Shown in pieces: positions 20,868 to 31,487 of a stretch of 33,200 bases of DNA. Below the pieces are notes generated by a model. The model did not search any database and had not been told where the DNA came from. It was given only the letters and a program-made list of their open reading frames with translations. Location of the stretch: NCBI GenBank assembly GCA_025716815.1, contig JAIXMN010000076.1, positions 1-33,200 of the forward strand. Reading direction: 5' to 3'. The position numbers and the translations under genes are program-made. This DNA is from Dichotomocladium elegans. Its lineage: Eukaryota > Mucoromycota > Mucoromycetes > Mucorales > Lichtheimiaceae. How positions within the stretch are numbered: the first letter of the stretch is position 1; the number at the start of each line of letters is the position of its first letter.

Positions 20868-22154
20868 ATGCCCATGGGAAAAATGAATAAGAACCCCACA
20901 AAGAAACCAAAATCCACACCCTATTTAGGTGATACACAGCCTGCCATCGTGGAACACCATCCTGATTTAGGCAACCCTAATCTTTTTGGTAAGACCCACC
21001 CTATTGGAACGTCATCCCCACCAACAACCCTGCCAGCCGATGCTCCTGCATACATCGTTGACCTCTTCCAACTGGTTCAAGCCCAAAACAACAGGCTCAA
21101 TCAACTGGAAGCTCTCCTTGCTGAGAATACTAAGCTCAAAAGTGAAAATGAGCAGCTGAAAAAACGAATTCATTTCCTCCAACGCGAAAAACGCCCCACA
21201 CCCTCTCTTGTAGTAGACGATGATGCAAATAATAACATGCTACTCGATATACCTACTAGAGAACCAAATGACTTTTCCTTTAAGTTACCCTGTCACACCC
21301 AAATCCCTTCCGATATCCCCTCATCTGACGCCTCTTTTCGAACAACCCAAGGATCTCAAGCATCCAAATATGCCACCGTCCCCGCCGCTACCCCTAGCAC
21401 TACTACTACTACCAAAATGACACCGTATCAGGCAGCAGCTCATCGCGGCCTCAAGGCATCCACCACTGCTAAAAAATCCAGTATGAAAAAGCCGAACCCA
21501 GCTGCATGTAGGGCTGCAGCTCGCTCTTTCCAAGCCGAATCAGCCAATCAAGGCTTTCAATACATCTATCTCCCCAGCCGCGTTAGAGAGCCTCTCTCGG
21601 TCGTACGTTCCAAACTCTCAAAGCTGAATATCGATACCTCCCGCATTCTCGATATACAGTTTCCTGCCAAAAAGATCGTTGGCTTACTCGTCCACAATGA
21701 TTATGCACCTACTATTCGTAACCGATTCCGTAAGGCTCGGCTTATCACCATTGATGACTTTGATCCCCTCTCCGCGAATGTTCTCCATCTCCCTGAACCT
21801 TGCTCCCTCTCTGACACCGAAAAAACCGCCAAGGCCCGCGAGTACCATCTTAACCGCTGTCTCCACGCTCTTGATTTCATTCGCAAACCCGTAAGCTTTG
21901 CAGTAGCTAAAACCTTTTTAGCCAACTCTTGGATTACAGACGATCATATCAAACAGCTTGTAGCCGGAACTCCCTTCTTTGACAAAGATTCCATAGCCCT
22001 ACCCCGAACACAACAAATTGATATCTCTCACACTACCAGCTCTTCTTCCCCTACCACAGATGATGTTGAAATGACACCTCACGACAATGCTAACATATCC
22101 ACTCCCGCTGCGATTCTTCCTTCAGGTGCCGGTGAACCTGCCTTACACCAATAA
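20868..22154 (+). CDS. ORF1 of C1: coiled-coil, RRM-like RNA-binding protein (428 aa)
   Basis: The first two ATGs are in frame (20868 and 20874). The second, in CCCATGGGAAAA, aligns with the single ATG of types A and B and may be the real start. Residues 1-17 are basic; PDLGNPNLFG lies at 32-41; a coiled coil with regular leucines spans about 60-107; a low-complexity Ser/Thr/Pro linker with YQAAAHRG (187-194) follows; an RRM-like region covers about 228-295 (YIYLP, SRILDIQFP, GLLVHNDY); a helical C-terminal part spans about 314-365. It ends SGAGEPALHQ. No zinc knuckle is present. By analogy with L1 ORF1p it should trimerise and bind element RNA. That function is inferred from the architecture. 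Confidence 0.88.
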   Translation: MPMGKMNKNPTKKPKSTPYLGDTQPAIVEHHPDLGNPNLFGKTHPIGTSSPPTTLPADAPAYIVDLFQLVQAQNNRLNQLEALLAENTKLKSENEQLKKRIHFLQREKRPTPSLVVDDDANNNMLLDIPTREPNDFSFKLPCHTQIPSDIPSSDASFRTTQGSQASKYATVPAATPSTTTTTKMTPYQAAAHRGLKASTTAKKSSMKKPNPAACRAAARSFQAESANQGFQYIYLPSRVREPLSVVRSKLSKLNIDTSRILDIQFPAKKIVGLLVHNDYAPTIRNRFRKARLITIDDFDPLSANVLHLPEPCSLSDTEKTAKAREYHLNRCLHALDFIRKPVSFAVAKTFLANSWITDDHIKQLVAGTPFFDKDSIALPRTQQIDISHTTSSSSPTTDDVEMTPHDNANISTPAAILPSGAGEPALHQ

Positions 22155-22156
22155 TG
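22123..22156 (+). promoter_or_regulatory. Stem-loop plus TAATG overlap, C1
   Basis: CAGGT (22123-22127) and ACCTG (22136-22140) flank an 8-nt loop, and TAATG is at 22152-22156. The stem is identical to those of types A and B although the flanking bases between stem and TAATG are not conserved. Confidence 0.6.
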
Positions 22157-25100
22157 AGTAGTCCATCGGTGACTATATCATGCTGGAATGCTAATGGCAT
22201 TGCCAAACATACAATATCATTAATAACAGATCCACTTATGCACTCCACCCTTATATTCCTAACTGAAACTTGGCTACTTCCCCCATATAGGTATCCAACC
22301 TCCTGGCAACAATACCACACCTATGGCGTTCCCGTCCAGGGTGACGGATTTAGGGGCCAGCAAGGCATTACATTACTTGTTAATCCCAATTGTTCATATC
22401 CGATCACCCATTTACCATCATCATCCCCTTATGTTCTTTCATGCCAAATCTCAACCTTTTTGATTCACTGTCTCTACCTCCCGCCATCTATGCCCGACGA
22501 CGACGCAATTGAAATACTACGCTCCTTACCTATTAATCCTCGTCGCAATCACACCAACACAATCTTCTGTGGCGACTTCAATGCTCGACACGCACAACTA
22601 TTAGGCGATTCAAAATCCACTCAGCGAGGTTATGCCCTTGTCCAATGGATCCAAGCAACTGGCCTACGCTGCTGGAATGCCGAACTTACATATGGCCAAC
22701 CTACGTACTACTGCTGCCGACGTAACACCTCTAATGGCAACATTTTTCAGAGTATCATTGACCTTCTGATCTCTACCGACAATATCCAAAAGCCCGAGCT
22801 TACTGTTCATACGAATATTAGCGCCGGCTCTGACCATCACCCTATCTCCTTTACTTTCCATAATCCACGCTCACCACCTCCTAAACGCAACCATCCACGT
22901 CGATTATGGAAACTTGGTAATTTAACCAAACCTCGTTGTACATACACTTCTCTTTTTGAAAATCGTATAGCCCCACTTAAGCTTCAACTCCAAAGAATCC
23001 TTACCCTTGATGACCTTCCCTCACCTCAAGCTACCATTAATGAACTTACAACCGACCTCAACAATATTATCTACTCTTGCCTAGATGACTCCATTGGCCG
23101 TCGTCCTCATACTATAGCCCGCAAGTCATGGTTTTGGACACCTGAGCTCTATCGACTAGCAGATCAGCGTGAACACGCCCGTACTCGTTGGCGAACCGCA
23201 TCTGATTGTTTTTCAAAAGTGCGACTCTACGACCGATATATAGAGCTAGATACCACTTTCAAAATCGAATGTAAAAAACGACAAAGGCGCACTTGGACTG
23301 CTTTTTGCAACAAACTCTCTACAAGTAATTTTCTCGAGACGGTAAAGACTATCAACGGCATACGAAGAAGCCGCAGCACCACACCCCGATTTAACCATCC
23401 TGATGGCCCTGATCAAGCGGCTATATCCATGTCCCGACACCTTAGGAATATTTTTGCTGGTGACCATCTTCCAGCTGACCGCCAACCAATTCCTCCCAAG
23501 CCAACTGGACCCCATCCTTTTACTTTTGCTGAAGAACCACAACATGACTGCCCTTTCCAGGAAAAGCTAATCTCCACCATGATAAGGAAAAAATTGTCTC
23601 GCAACAAAGCCCCTGGAGTAGATCACATCCGCACGGAAATTCTACTTCCTATTGAAAAAGCACTGACACCCGTTATTACGCTATTGTTTCGATTATGTTG
23701 GAAATGGGCCTGTGCACCGTCTGACTGGACTATTGCTCAAGTAATCCCCATATATAAGAAAGGCGATCCTCTTGAGCCTGGCAATTTTCGACCGATTAGT
23801 CTCACCTCGGTTTTCCGCAAATTACTCGAGTTATGTATCCAAGAGTTGTTGACCTCAACTGCTCCCCCTCTCGATATCGTACAAGGTGGTTTTCGCGCCA
23901 ACCGAAGCGCACTAGACCAAGCTCTTTGTCTCCATGAGCTTTGTGAACAACATGCAAAAGACCACTATGGTGAGCGACCCGTCCTCGCCTTCTTGGACAT
24001 TAAATCTGCGTATGACACTGTCGATCGAGCGATTATTTGGCGAGCTCTCGAATTGCACATCTCTGCCCCACTCTTAGCCCTACTCCAAAGCCTCTTTGAT
24101 GAAGTTCATATTGAAGTGTTAGTGCAAAATACGACCTCTCCTAGCTTTCATCCGGTCACCGGGGTACTTCAAGGTTCTATCCTCTCCCCCTTTCTATATT
24201 CGATATACATAAATAGTCTTCCAGCCTTTTTGAGAACAGCTCGTATCCCACCCAACAGAGCATTTGACCATCCAATCCAACGCCGTTTCAATGGTACCTG
24301 GATCAACAGCCTACTCTATGCCGATGATGTTGTCCTCATTGCCTCTCCTGACCTTATGCCCAGACTACTGAAAAAAGCTGAAACTCATTCTCATCAACTG
24401 GGATACCGCTGGAACCCTGCAAAGTGCATCATTGTCAATTCCCCCACTTCCCTAGGGAACCCACCTTTGATCTTATACGATACAGCTATACCTTCTGCAG
24501 AATCTTTCGTATACCTTGGCGTCCCCTTTAACCACCGAGGCAAACTAGATCCTGCCCTCCTTCTCCAACGCAATATTCAAAAAGCTCTCCATGTCATGCG
24601 TACTGTCCTACAGCCTCTAGGCCTCCGCTCTTCCTCCTTTAGCCGCCTTACAGCAACCCGCCTATATACAATGCTCGTGCGCCCTGTCATGGAATATGGC
24701 CTAGCAATATCCATCTTTCTCAAACAGCAAATACTCCAGCTTGAGAAAGCTCAAGATCACTGTCTTCGTATCGTCTTTGGTGGTCACTCGAAAAGTTCCA
24801 CAGCCGTCTTTAAACATATGACTAACACCCCATCCATGCAAAACAGAGTCCAACGGCTAATTTTCAAAATGATCTGCCGGGTGTACCATCTACCGGACGA
24901 AACTTTATTGAAAACCATTCTATCTAACTGTACCTCAGCTAACTACCGCTGGCCACGACTCCTCAAATATAGTATACTCTGGAACAGTCTCCCTACTGAT
25001 ACACAACGCCGCTTAGAGATCTACAATAAATCATCGCAACAAGACCAACATTACCGTCAATACCGACAATCTGCCCATGAGGATATACTCAGCCGCACTC

Positions 25101-25588
25101 CCCCTCCTCCACCTGTCCTGTTATCGGCATGCCGATATGATATTGGTATCGATCCGATTCTCTATCTGCCAATGACTACGTTTGACCGTAGTCGACTTCT
25201 CCGATGGCGCATGGGTTGGCTACCTGCTCGCCCCATAAGTTGCAATCGATGTCAAGCAGCTCATGCCTCCCGTCAACATTTAATCAATTGCCTGGACGTT
25301 GCTAACCGCCTACAAATCTCTCCTACGGCAACACCTAACCCACTCGATTATTTCCTAAATGAATATCTACCAACGAAAAAACCAGCAACTGCGCCTTCTC
25401 AACATATTCGACCGCTCACACCCAAACAACAATTTCTTGTCACTCACTGGCCGATTCTTTGCGAGATTATGTTGGAGATTGACCAAATCTGCCATCCTAC
25501 TGAAACCTTCACTGGAGCTGCCCTAAATACCACTGGTATCCCGCTGCTGAAATGGTATATCACTATTGCCGATTCTAATACACCATAA
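22154..25588 (+). CDS. ORF2 of C1: endonuclease-reverse transcriptase, intact (1144 aa)
   Basis: Nuclease domain, about 6-235: WNANG 11-15, the metal-binding-type glutamate E38, GDFNARH 140-146, and SDHHP 226-230 with the expected catalytic Asp-His pair. A linker with basic helices (CKKRQRR at 373-379) follows. Reverse transcriptase, about 475-800: NKAPGVDHIRTE from 484, FRPISLTSVFRK from 545, GGFRANRSALDQ from 578, motif A LDIKSAYD with D615, GVLQGSILSPF from 670, and YADD 722-725. A thumb-like region follows (RPVMEYGLAI 843-852, EKAQDHCLRI 864-873). C1030, C1033, H1042 and C1046 form the C-terminal Cx2Cx8Hx3C typical of L1-like ORF2. There is no RNase H. All catalytic residues are present. 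The ATG is fixed by overlap with the ORF1 stop. Confidence 0.96.
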   Translation: MSSPSVTISCWNANGIAKHTISLITDPLMHSTLIFLTETWLLPPYRYPTSWQQYHTYGVPVQGDGFRGQQGITLLVNPNCSYPITHLPSSSPYVLSCQISTFLIHCLYLPPSMPDDDAIEILRSLPINPRRNHTNTIFCGDFNARHAQLLGDSKSTQRGYALVQWIQATGLRCWNAELTYGQPTYYCCRRNTSNGNIFQSIIDLLISTDNIQKPELTVHTNISAGSDHHPISFTFHNPRSPPPKRNHPRRLWKLGNLTKPRCTYTSLFENRIAPLKLQLQRILTLDDLPSPQATINELTTDLNNIIYSCLDDSIGRRPHTIARKSWFWTPELYRLADQREHARTRWRTASDCFSKVRLYDRYIELDTTFKIECKKRQRRTWTAFCNKLSTSNFLETVKTINGIRRSRSTTPRFNHPDGPDQAAISMSRHLRNIFAGDHLPADRQPIPPKPTGPHPFTFAEEPQHDCPFQEKLISTMIRKKLSRNKAPGVDHIRTEILLPIEKALTPVITLLFRLCWKWACAPSDWTIAQVIPIYKKGDPLEPGNFRPISLTSVFRKLLELCIQELLTSTAPPLDIVQGGFRANRSALDQALCLHELCEQHAKDHYGERPVLAFLDIKSAYDTVDRAIIWRALELHISAPLLALLQSLFDEVHIEVLVQNTTSPSFHPVTGVLQGSILSPFLYSIYINSLPAFLRTARIPPNRAFDHPIQRRFNGTWINSLLYADDVVLIASPDLMPRLLKKAETHSHQLGYRWNPAKCIIVNSPTSLGNPPLILYDTAIPSAESFVYLGVPFNHRGKLDPALLLQRNIQKALHVMRTVLQPLGLRSSSFSRLTATRLYTMLVRPVMEYGLAISIFLKQQILQLEKAQDHCLRIVFGGHSKSSTAVFKHMTNTPSMQNRVQRLIFKMICRVYHLPDETLLKTILSNCTSANYRWPRLLKYSILWNSLPTDTQRRLEIYNKSSQQDQHYRQYRQSAHEDILSRTPPPPPVLLSACRYDIGIDPILYLPMTTFDRSRLLRWRMGWLPARPISCNRCQAAHASRQHLINCLDVANRLQISPTATPNPLDYFLNEYLPTKKPATAPSQHIRPLTPKQQFLVTHWPILCEIMLEIDQICHPTETFTGAALNTTGIPLLKWYITIADSNTP

Positions 25589-26031
25589 TTTCCATATGCC
25601 CTCAATAACACAATAGTAACAACAAAAGACAAAAAACAACAAAAAAATAGAAAAAAAAAAAAAAAGTCCCACCCGACAAGAACCAAACAATCAACCCCGA
25701 CACTGACTTTGAATTCTGCTACACTTGTACCTCTATTCTACAACGGAAACTCTGATCTGATCATGCATTTTACCTAACGCGACTATTAACCTTTTTTTTA
25801 ACCAACTGCTTCATGCGGTTTGTCTTTTTTATGCATACTTCTCTACCTCTTATATAGTCTTAAGTTTTTACTCCATATAATCTTTTTCTTATTTCTATCT
25901 AAGTATGCTCCAGTGGTATCCTTTAATCTCCCCTGCCGGGATCCGGAAACATATCACGTTAAATAAAACCTACCCATTTGTCTATACTACACCGGCCCTT
26001 TTTCTTCCGCGCTTTCCATCACTTTTTTTGG
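25589..26031 (+). other. 3' non-coding end of C1
   Basis: No gene is visible. The A-rich tract here is the shortest and most interrupted (about 25607-25664, longest run about 15 A). The unique part resembles types A and B only in blocks: GATCTGAT, AACCTTTTTTT, ACTGCTTCATGCGGTT and the hairpin region. Confidence 0.82.
25896..25967 (+). promoter_or_regulatory. Diverged TATA box, hairpin and AATAAA at the C1 end
   Basis: The TATA position reads TATCTAAG (25896-25903), a C for A change not seen in the other five copies. The left arm GTGGTAT (25913-25919) now faces ATATCAC (25951-25957), so one G-C pair becomes G-U, which RNA still tolerates. The inner palindrome has become CCCTGCCGGG (25931-25940). 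AATAAA is kept at 25962-25967. Confidence 0.5.
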
Positions 26032-26399
26032 GGATACAGGTATTTTTCGTCACGTGACCATTACCAATACAGTTAAACAGCACATCATTACCACCAAACC
26101 TCCAGCAAACGTCGATAACAGACAGCTAGCACCAGAACAACAAGTTCAGCAACCTCCACCAAGCAGTTTGATACTACCCTCGTCCTCATCTGACGACAAA
26201 AGTGCAGACGATTTCGCGATTGCGAAAACCCCATCTCTTGAAAAGACATCCCCATTGCCTCGCACCCTCCGCTCTAGCCATAAGCAAAATAAGCGGTTAG
26301 ATAAAAACAACTATCGATCACCCAAATTTAGTTAGCGGTTGCAAACGTCCCTTATCGGAAATCTCAACTCACCTTTTTTCTAACGATACTCTTTTTGCC
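26032..26399 (+). other. ATG-free leader of B3, one frame break
   Basis: No ATG is present before 26400. GTCACGTGAC is at 26049-26058. One extra A near 26306 (five A against four in B1 and B2) breaks the otherwise open frame. It is the one clear insertion I found among the frame breaks. Confidence 0.68.
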
Positions 26400-27688
26400 A
26401 TGGGAAAAATTACTACCAACCCCATAAAGAAAACCAAACCTACGCCTGGTCCTAGTGCAACCTCCGACCACTCACCCGCTACTCCGCAAATGTCTGCTAC
26501 CGCCCCATTGAATCAAACTCCGGATTTGGAAGATCCCAATATCTTTGGTATCGCCAACCCTATAGGCGTATCTACTACAATCCCTCTGCCTCTAGATGCA
26601 CCTATTTATATTGTCGAACTCTTCCAGCTGGTCACCGCACAAACCTCGCGACTTGCTCATCTTGAGACACTCGCCGCTGCCAACACCGCGCTTACCAAGG
26701 AAAATGAGGCCCTTAAAAAGCGTATCCAAGAGCTGGAACAGCGCCTCATTAAAACTCCCTCTTCCACTATGGATGATTCACCAATGACAGACGCTCTTCC
26801 AAGAGAGCCAGGAGACTTTACATTTACTGTCCCTACTCAAAGCTCCCCAAAGACTGACTCTACGTCTCTCTTTCGTACTGGTCAAGGCTCCACTGCTTCC
26901 AAATACGCTACCTGCTCCCCTGCTCCCAGCCCAGCAGATACTTCCAGCGCAACCAAGCAACAGTCTCCCTACCAAGCCGCTGCTTATAAAGGTCTCAGAA
27001 ACCCTACTGCCCAGCGCAAAATCACCTCGGCCGCCCGCAAAACAGCGGCTCGCTCCTTCCAACCTATCTCAGACAACCAAGGTTTCCAGTATCTCTACCT
27101 TCCCTGTCGCCTCAAGGAGAAAATCTCTATCGTGCGAGACAAATTGGCAAAATTGCATATCGCAACGTCACGAATTCTCGATATCCAATTCCCCACAAAG
27201 ACAATTGTAGGCCTTCTGGTACACAATGATTATGTCCCCACCATCCGCAACCGCCTTGCAAAGGCTAAAATCTCCACGATTGATGAATTTGATCCCTTAT
27301 CTGGGACTATCCTGCGCCACCCTGAGCTCCTCACCCTCTCTGAAGCTGACAAAAACGCAAAAGCTTCTGAATTCCACACCAAACGCTGCTTACGAGCCCT
27401 CGATTACATCCGTAAACCTGTAGCTTTCTCGGTAGCTAAAACCTTTCTTGAAAACCAATGGATAACCCAAGAACACGTAAAGCAACTTCACCAAGGTATC
27501 CCCTTTTTTCTGATCAGAATAAAGGTCAGGCCCCACTACTCGCTCCTTCCCAAATAACCAACGCAGACGCCCCGCAACCCAGTGATTTCGCCACCGAGGA
27601 CATGGAAATGACCATACCTATCACCAATGACCCTACCAATGCCCCTCTCACCCCTTCAGGTGTCGGTGAACCTGCAACAACTCATTAA
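26400..27688 (+). pseudogene. ORF1 of B3, one frameshift near the C-terminus
   Basis: From the ATG at 26400 the frame is open through the coiled coil and the RRM-like region. One T is missing near 27509 (seven T read as six), so the last 60 or so codons change frame and the reading would end at 27557, while the proper frame is open again to TAATG at 27686-27690. The stretch 26400-27500 matches B1 with very few substitutions. Confidence 0.82.
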
Positions 27689-30600
27689 TGAGTAGTCAAA
27701 CAATGACTCTCTCTTGCTGGAATGCCAATGGCATTGCCAGACATACAGTTTCCTTATTAACTGATGCACTTTATGATTCTACTTTAATTTTCCTAACAGA
27801 AACTTGGTTACTTCCTCCTTATAGATACCCGACCTCTTGGAAACAATATCACACTTATGGCCTCCCAGTACAAGGCGATGGTTTTCGAGGACAACAAGGC
27901 ATTACATTACTAATCAATCCCAAATGTACCTACCCTGTTATCCATCTTCCATCGTCTTCTCCTATGTTTTAACCTGTCAAATATCCACCTATCTGATCCA
28001 CTGTTTATACCTTCCGCCTTCAATCCGATGACGAGCCCTTGACGTACTCCACTCCTTACCCATCAATCCCAACCCCAACCAAACCAACACTATCTTCTGT
28101 GGTGATTTTAATGCAAGACATGCCCAATTACTTGCGATTCAAAATCAACGCAACGTGCTATGCTTTGGCCCATTGGATTACAGAAACTGGTTGTGTTGCT
28201 GGAATGCTGAGCATACCTATGGACAGCCACCTATTATTGCTGCGACGCACCACCTCAGACGTGGTATCTTCCAGATATCATTGATTTGATGCTATCTACG
28301 AACAACCTCTTACAGCCCCACCTCACCGTCCGCTCTGATCTTAGCCTTGATCTGACACCATCCTATTACTCTCACCTTCCATAATCCCCTTCGCCCTCCA
28401 CCTAAGCAAAACACCCTCGCAGCTTTGAACTTGGTAAACTACTGAACCTAATTGTTCTATGTTCAACTCTTTGCTGAAAGGACCACATCCCTCCGATCGC
28501 AACTAAGACACCTCTTAGATTGCAATGACCTTCCGCACCCGCCCTAACTATAAATACAATGGCCGTCATCTCACACTATCATCCACTCTTGCCTTGACGA
28601 CTCTGTAGTAGTAGAGCACCCAATATTGATCGTCAATCTTGGTTTGGACCCCTTCTTATCTCAGCTAGCTTCTCGCAGGAACAGCTCGCTATCATTGGCG
28701 TACTGAATCCCATCCAACCACCAAACTACACTTTATGACCTTATGTAATCTAGACACAACCTTCAAACGTGAATGTAAAAAGCGAAAGCGATACACTTGG
28801 AAACAATTCTGTGCTCGTTTGTCGACCGTGACTTGCGGAAACCATTAAAACTATCAAAGGTATTCGTAAAGCCCTCTACCACCCTCAGTATAATCACCAG
28901 ACGCCTGCAGCAGCAGCCCTTAATATGTCACGACATTTACGGAATGTTTTGCAGTGATCATCTCCAGAACACGTCAACCCATTCTATCCAGCTCCTGACC
29001 CACCCGTTGACCTTCTCTGATACCGACAGTCTCCATGATTGTCCTTCACTGCTGATTTGATCTCAACCATGATTCTGAAAAAACTATCTCGAAACAAGGC
29101 ACAGGCGCTGACCACATTCGCACTGAATGTTACTACCTATTGCCAAGATCTCACTTCTCCTCGTCCTTATTTAGTTTATGCTGGAATGGTCAGCCATCCT
29201 ACAGCTGGACCATAGCCAAATTATACCTATATAAGAAGGCAACCACTGGATCCGGCAATTTCAGGCCTATTAGCTAACATCTGTCTCCGAAATTACTTAA
29301 CTATGTTTGCAAATCTACTAACTGTTACTGCTCCTCCGTTAGATATAGTCAAGGTGCTTCCGTGCAAATCGTAGTGCTTAGATCAGGCTCTCTGCCTCCA
29401 TGAGATTTGTGAACAACATGCTAAAGACCATTACAATGAACGTCCCGTCCTCGCATTCCTCGATATAAATCGGCCTATGACACTGTTGATCGCACCATTA
29501 TCTGGAGAGCCCTCGAGCTTCATATATCGACCCCACTCTTAGCGCTCCTCCAGAGCCTCTTTGATAATGTTCACATCCAAGTTCTTGTCCAAAACACGCC
29601 TGCTCCAACATTTCATCCAGTGACAGGTGTACTCCAAGGTTCCATTCTCTCCCCTTTCCTCTACTCGATTTATATTAACAGCCTCCCGGCATATCTTCGT
29701 ACTACCCGCTACCCTGTTAATCGTGCCTTTGACAAGCCCACCAAAAGAGAATTTGGAGGCGTCTGGGTCAACTCTCTGTTATATGCTGATGATGTAGTGC
29801 TGATAGCTACAGCTGACCTGATGCCACGCTTACTCAAAAAAGCTGAAGAACATTCACACCGCCTAGGGTACCGCTGGAACCCTGCTAAATGCGTGATTGT
29901 TAATTCCCCTACTGCCTTTGGTGCTCCTCCGCTGAAACTATATGGTACTGCAATGCCTTGTGCCGATTCATTCGTCTATCTGGGTATCCCTTTCGACATC
30001 AACGGAAAAATCGACACAAACCGCCTGCTAAAACGCAACGTGCAAAAAGCATTGACTGTGATGCGTACGAGCCTTCAACCCCTGGCCTACGCTCACCTTC
30101 ATTTAGCAAACTAACCGCCACCCGCCTATATAGCCTACTGATTCGTCCAATCATGGAATATGGTCTTGCCATCTCACCACTCCTCGTTAAGCAAGCTCTC
30201 CTACTTGATAAAGCTCAAGATCAGTGTCTAAGAATTCTATTCGGTGGTCATGCCAAAAGCTCGACAGCCATCTTCAAACACATGAATAATATTCCAACCA
30301 TGTCCCAACGCGCTCAAAGACTTATGTTCAAGATGATCTGCCGCGTCCATCTTCTTCCCGACACTACTTTACTCACGAAAATTATCCATTCCTGTACCAC
30401 CGCCAACTATCGCTGGCAGCGTCTTATAGCCTCAAGTTTACTATGGAACAATCTACCTCCCGCTACTAACCTACGAATAGAGGTCTGCCGTAAACCTCAA
30501 CAACAAGATCAACACTATCTTCAATATCGCCAGACCCACCACACAACCATCCTCACCCGCACAAATCCCCCACCGCCAGTACTACTGTCTGCATGTCGCT

Positions 30601-31057
30601 CACAGCTAGGAATTGACCCTATCTTATATATCCCCATGTCCATTTTTGATCGAAGTAGACTAATAAGGTGGCGAATGGGTTGGTTACCGGCCCGTCCTGC
30701 TGGCTGCACTCGGTGCCATGCCCCCCATGCATCCGAAGCCATCTCCTCCAATGCCTTTCCGTCTCTGCTCGACTGAATTTGCCACCGACGATTGAGCCTA
30801 ATCCTTTGGATTACTTTCTCAACACATATCTTCCAACAAAAAAGCCTTCTACCTCACCAGCTGAGCGCACTCATCCTTTGACCGTCAACACCAACACTTG
30901 ACTACTTATTGGCCGATTCTATGCCAAATAATGCTTGAAATTGATCAAATATGCCACCTGACGCTGATTCACAGGTGCGGCTCTCATCACTAGTGGCATC
31001 CCACTCTTGAAATGGTTCATCGTCTGCGATGGCGACCAACAACATGATTCCTCATAA
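27688..31057 (+). pseudogene. ORF2 of B3, heavily frame-disrupted
   Basis: This is recognisable along its whole length as type-B ORF2, but the part from 27960 to about 29470 has dozens of single-base losses, mostly from doubled or tripled bases, so the nuclease and the first half of the reverse transcriptase have no usable frame. Open stretches remain at 27688-27972 (nuclease N-terminus), 29620-30114 (the segment holding YADD) and within about 30070-30776 (thumb and start of the knuckle). Further losses lie near 30084, 30734, 30884, 30957 and 30966. The stop TAA (31055-31057) runs into an A tract as in B1. Whether this is real decay or a poor consensus cannot be decided from the sequence alone. 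Confidence 0.85.
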
Positions 31058-31062
31058 AAAAA

Positions 31063-31094
<32 letters not shown>

Positions 31095-31487
31095 AAAAAA
31101 AACCAAAAAAAACCAAACAAATTGCCACTCAGTCACAATTCGGACCTTAGACTTTCAGCGCCAAATGCCCCCTTTCCCGATTTACTTTTTCATGCGTGCA
31201 ACACAGGCAGCTCCGACAACTTTTCGTGATCTGATGCACTATCTCCAACGCGACCTACAACCTTTTTTACTACTACTCCAGTAGATTTTTTAGCCATATC
31301 TCCCCTTTTATATAACTTATAAGTTTTTGACTTTATAGTTTTTTTCTCTTATTTTATATAAGCTTGCTCGAGTGGTATCCTTTTATTGCCCTATAGGGAT
31401 CCGGTTATATACCACGTTAAATAAAACATACACTTTGTCTATACTACACCGGCACCTTTTCTTCCGCTTTTCCATCACTTTTTTTGG
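31058..31487 (+). other. 3' non-coding end of B3
   Basis: No gene is visible. Twenty-six A from 31056, a G, then about 20 A. A few bases are lost relative to B1 (TTCAGCGCC for TTCAGGCGGCC near 31156). The remainder is type-B although the next element is type A. Confidence 0.82.
31355..31425 (+). promoter_or_regulatory. TATA box, hairpin and AATAAA at the B3 end
   Basis: TATATAAG is at 31355-31362, arms at 31372-31378 and 31409-31415, palindrome at 31389-31398 and AATAAA at 31420-31425. The block is intact despite the damage to B3 ORF2. It would drive A1. Confidence 0.55.

Larger units (their letters stand above)
20482..26031 (+). mobile_element. LINE element C1, full length and apparently intact
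   Basis: This is the sole type-C copy in the window. It begins ACGATATAGG, which differs from the GGATACAGG of A and B, and ends at TTTTTTTGG (26023-26031). Both ORFs are open and joined by TAATG. ORF2 is closer to type A than to type B over most of its length. C1 is the best candidate for an autonomous element. Confidence 0.93.
26032..31487 (+). mobile_element. LINE element B3, full length but riddled with small deletions
   Basis: This type-B element starts GGATACAGG after the C1 end and finishes at TTTTTTTGG (31479-31487). It is about 100 bp shorter than B1. Seventy-two bases of net loss fall between 27960 and about 29520. Outside that stretch it is close to B1 and B2. Confidence 0.9.
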
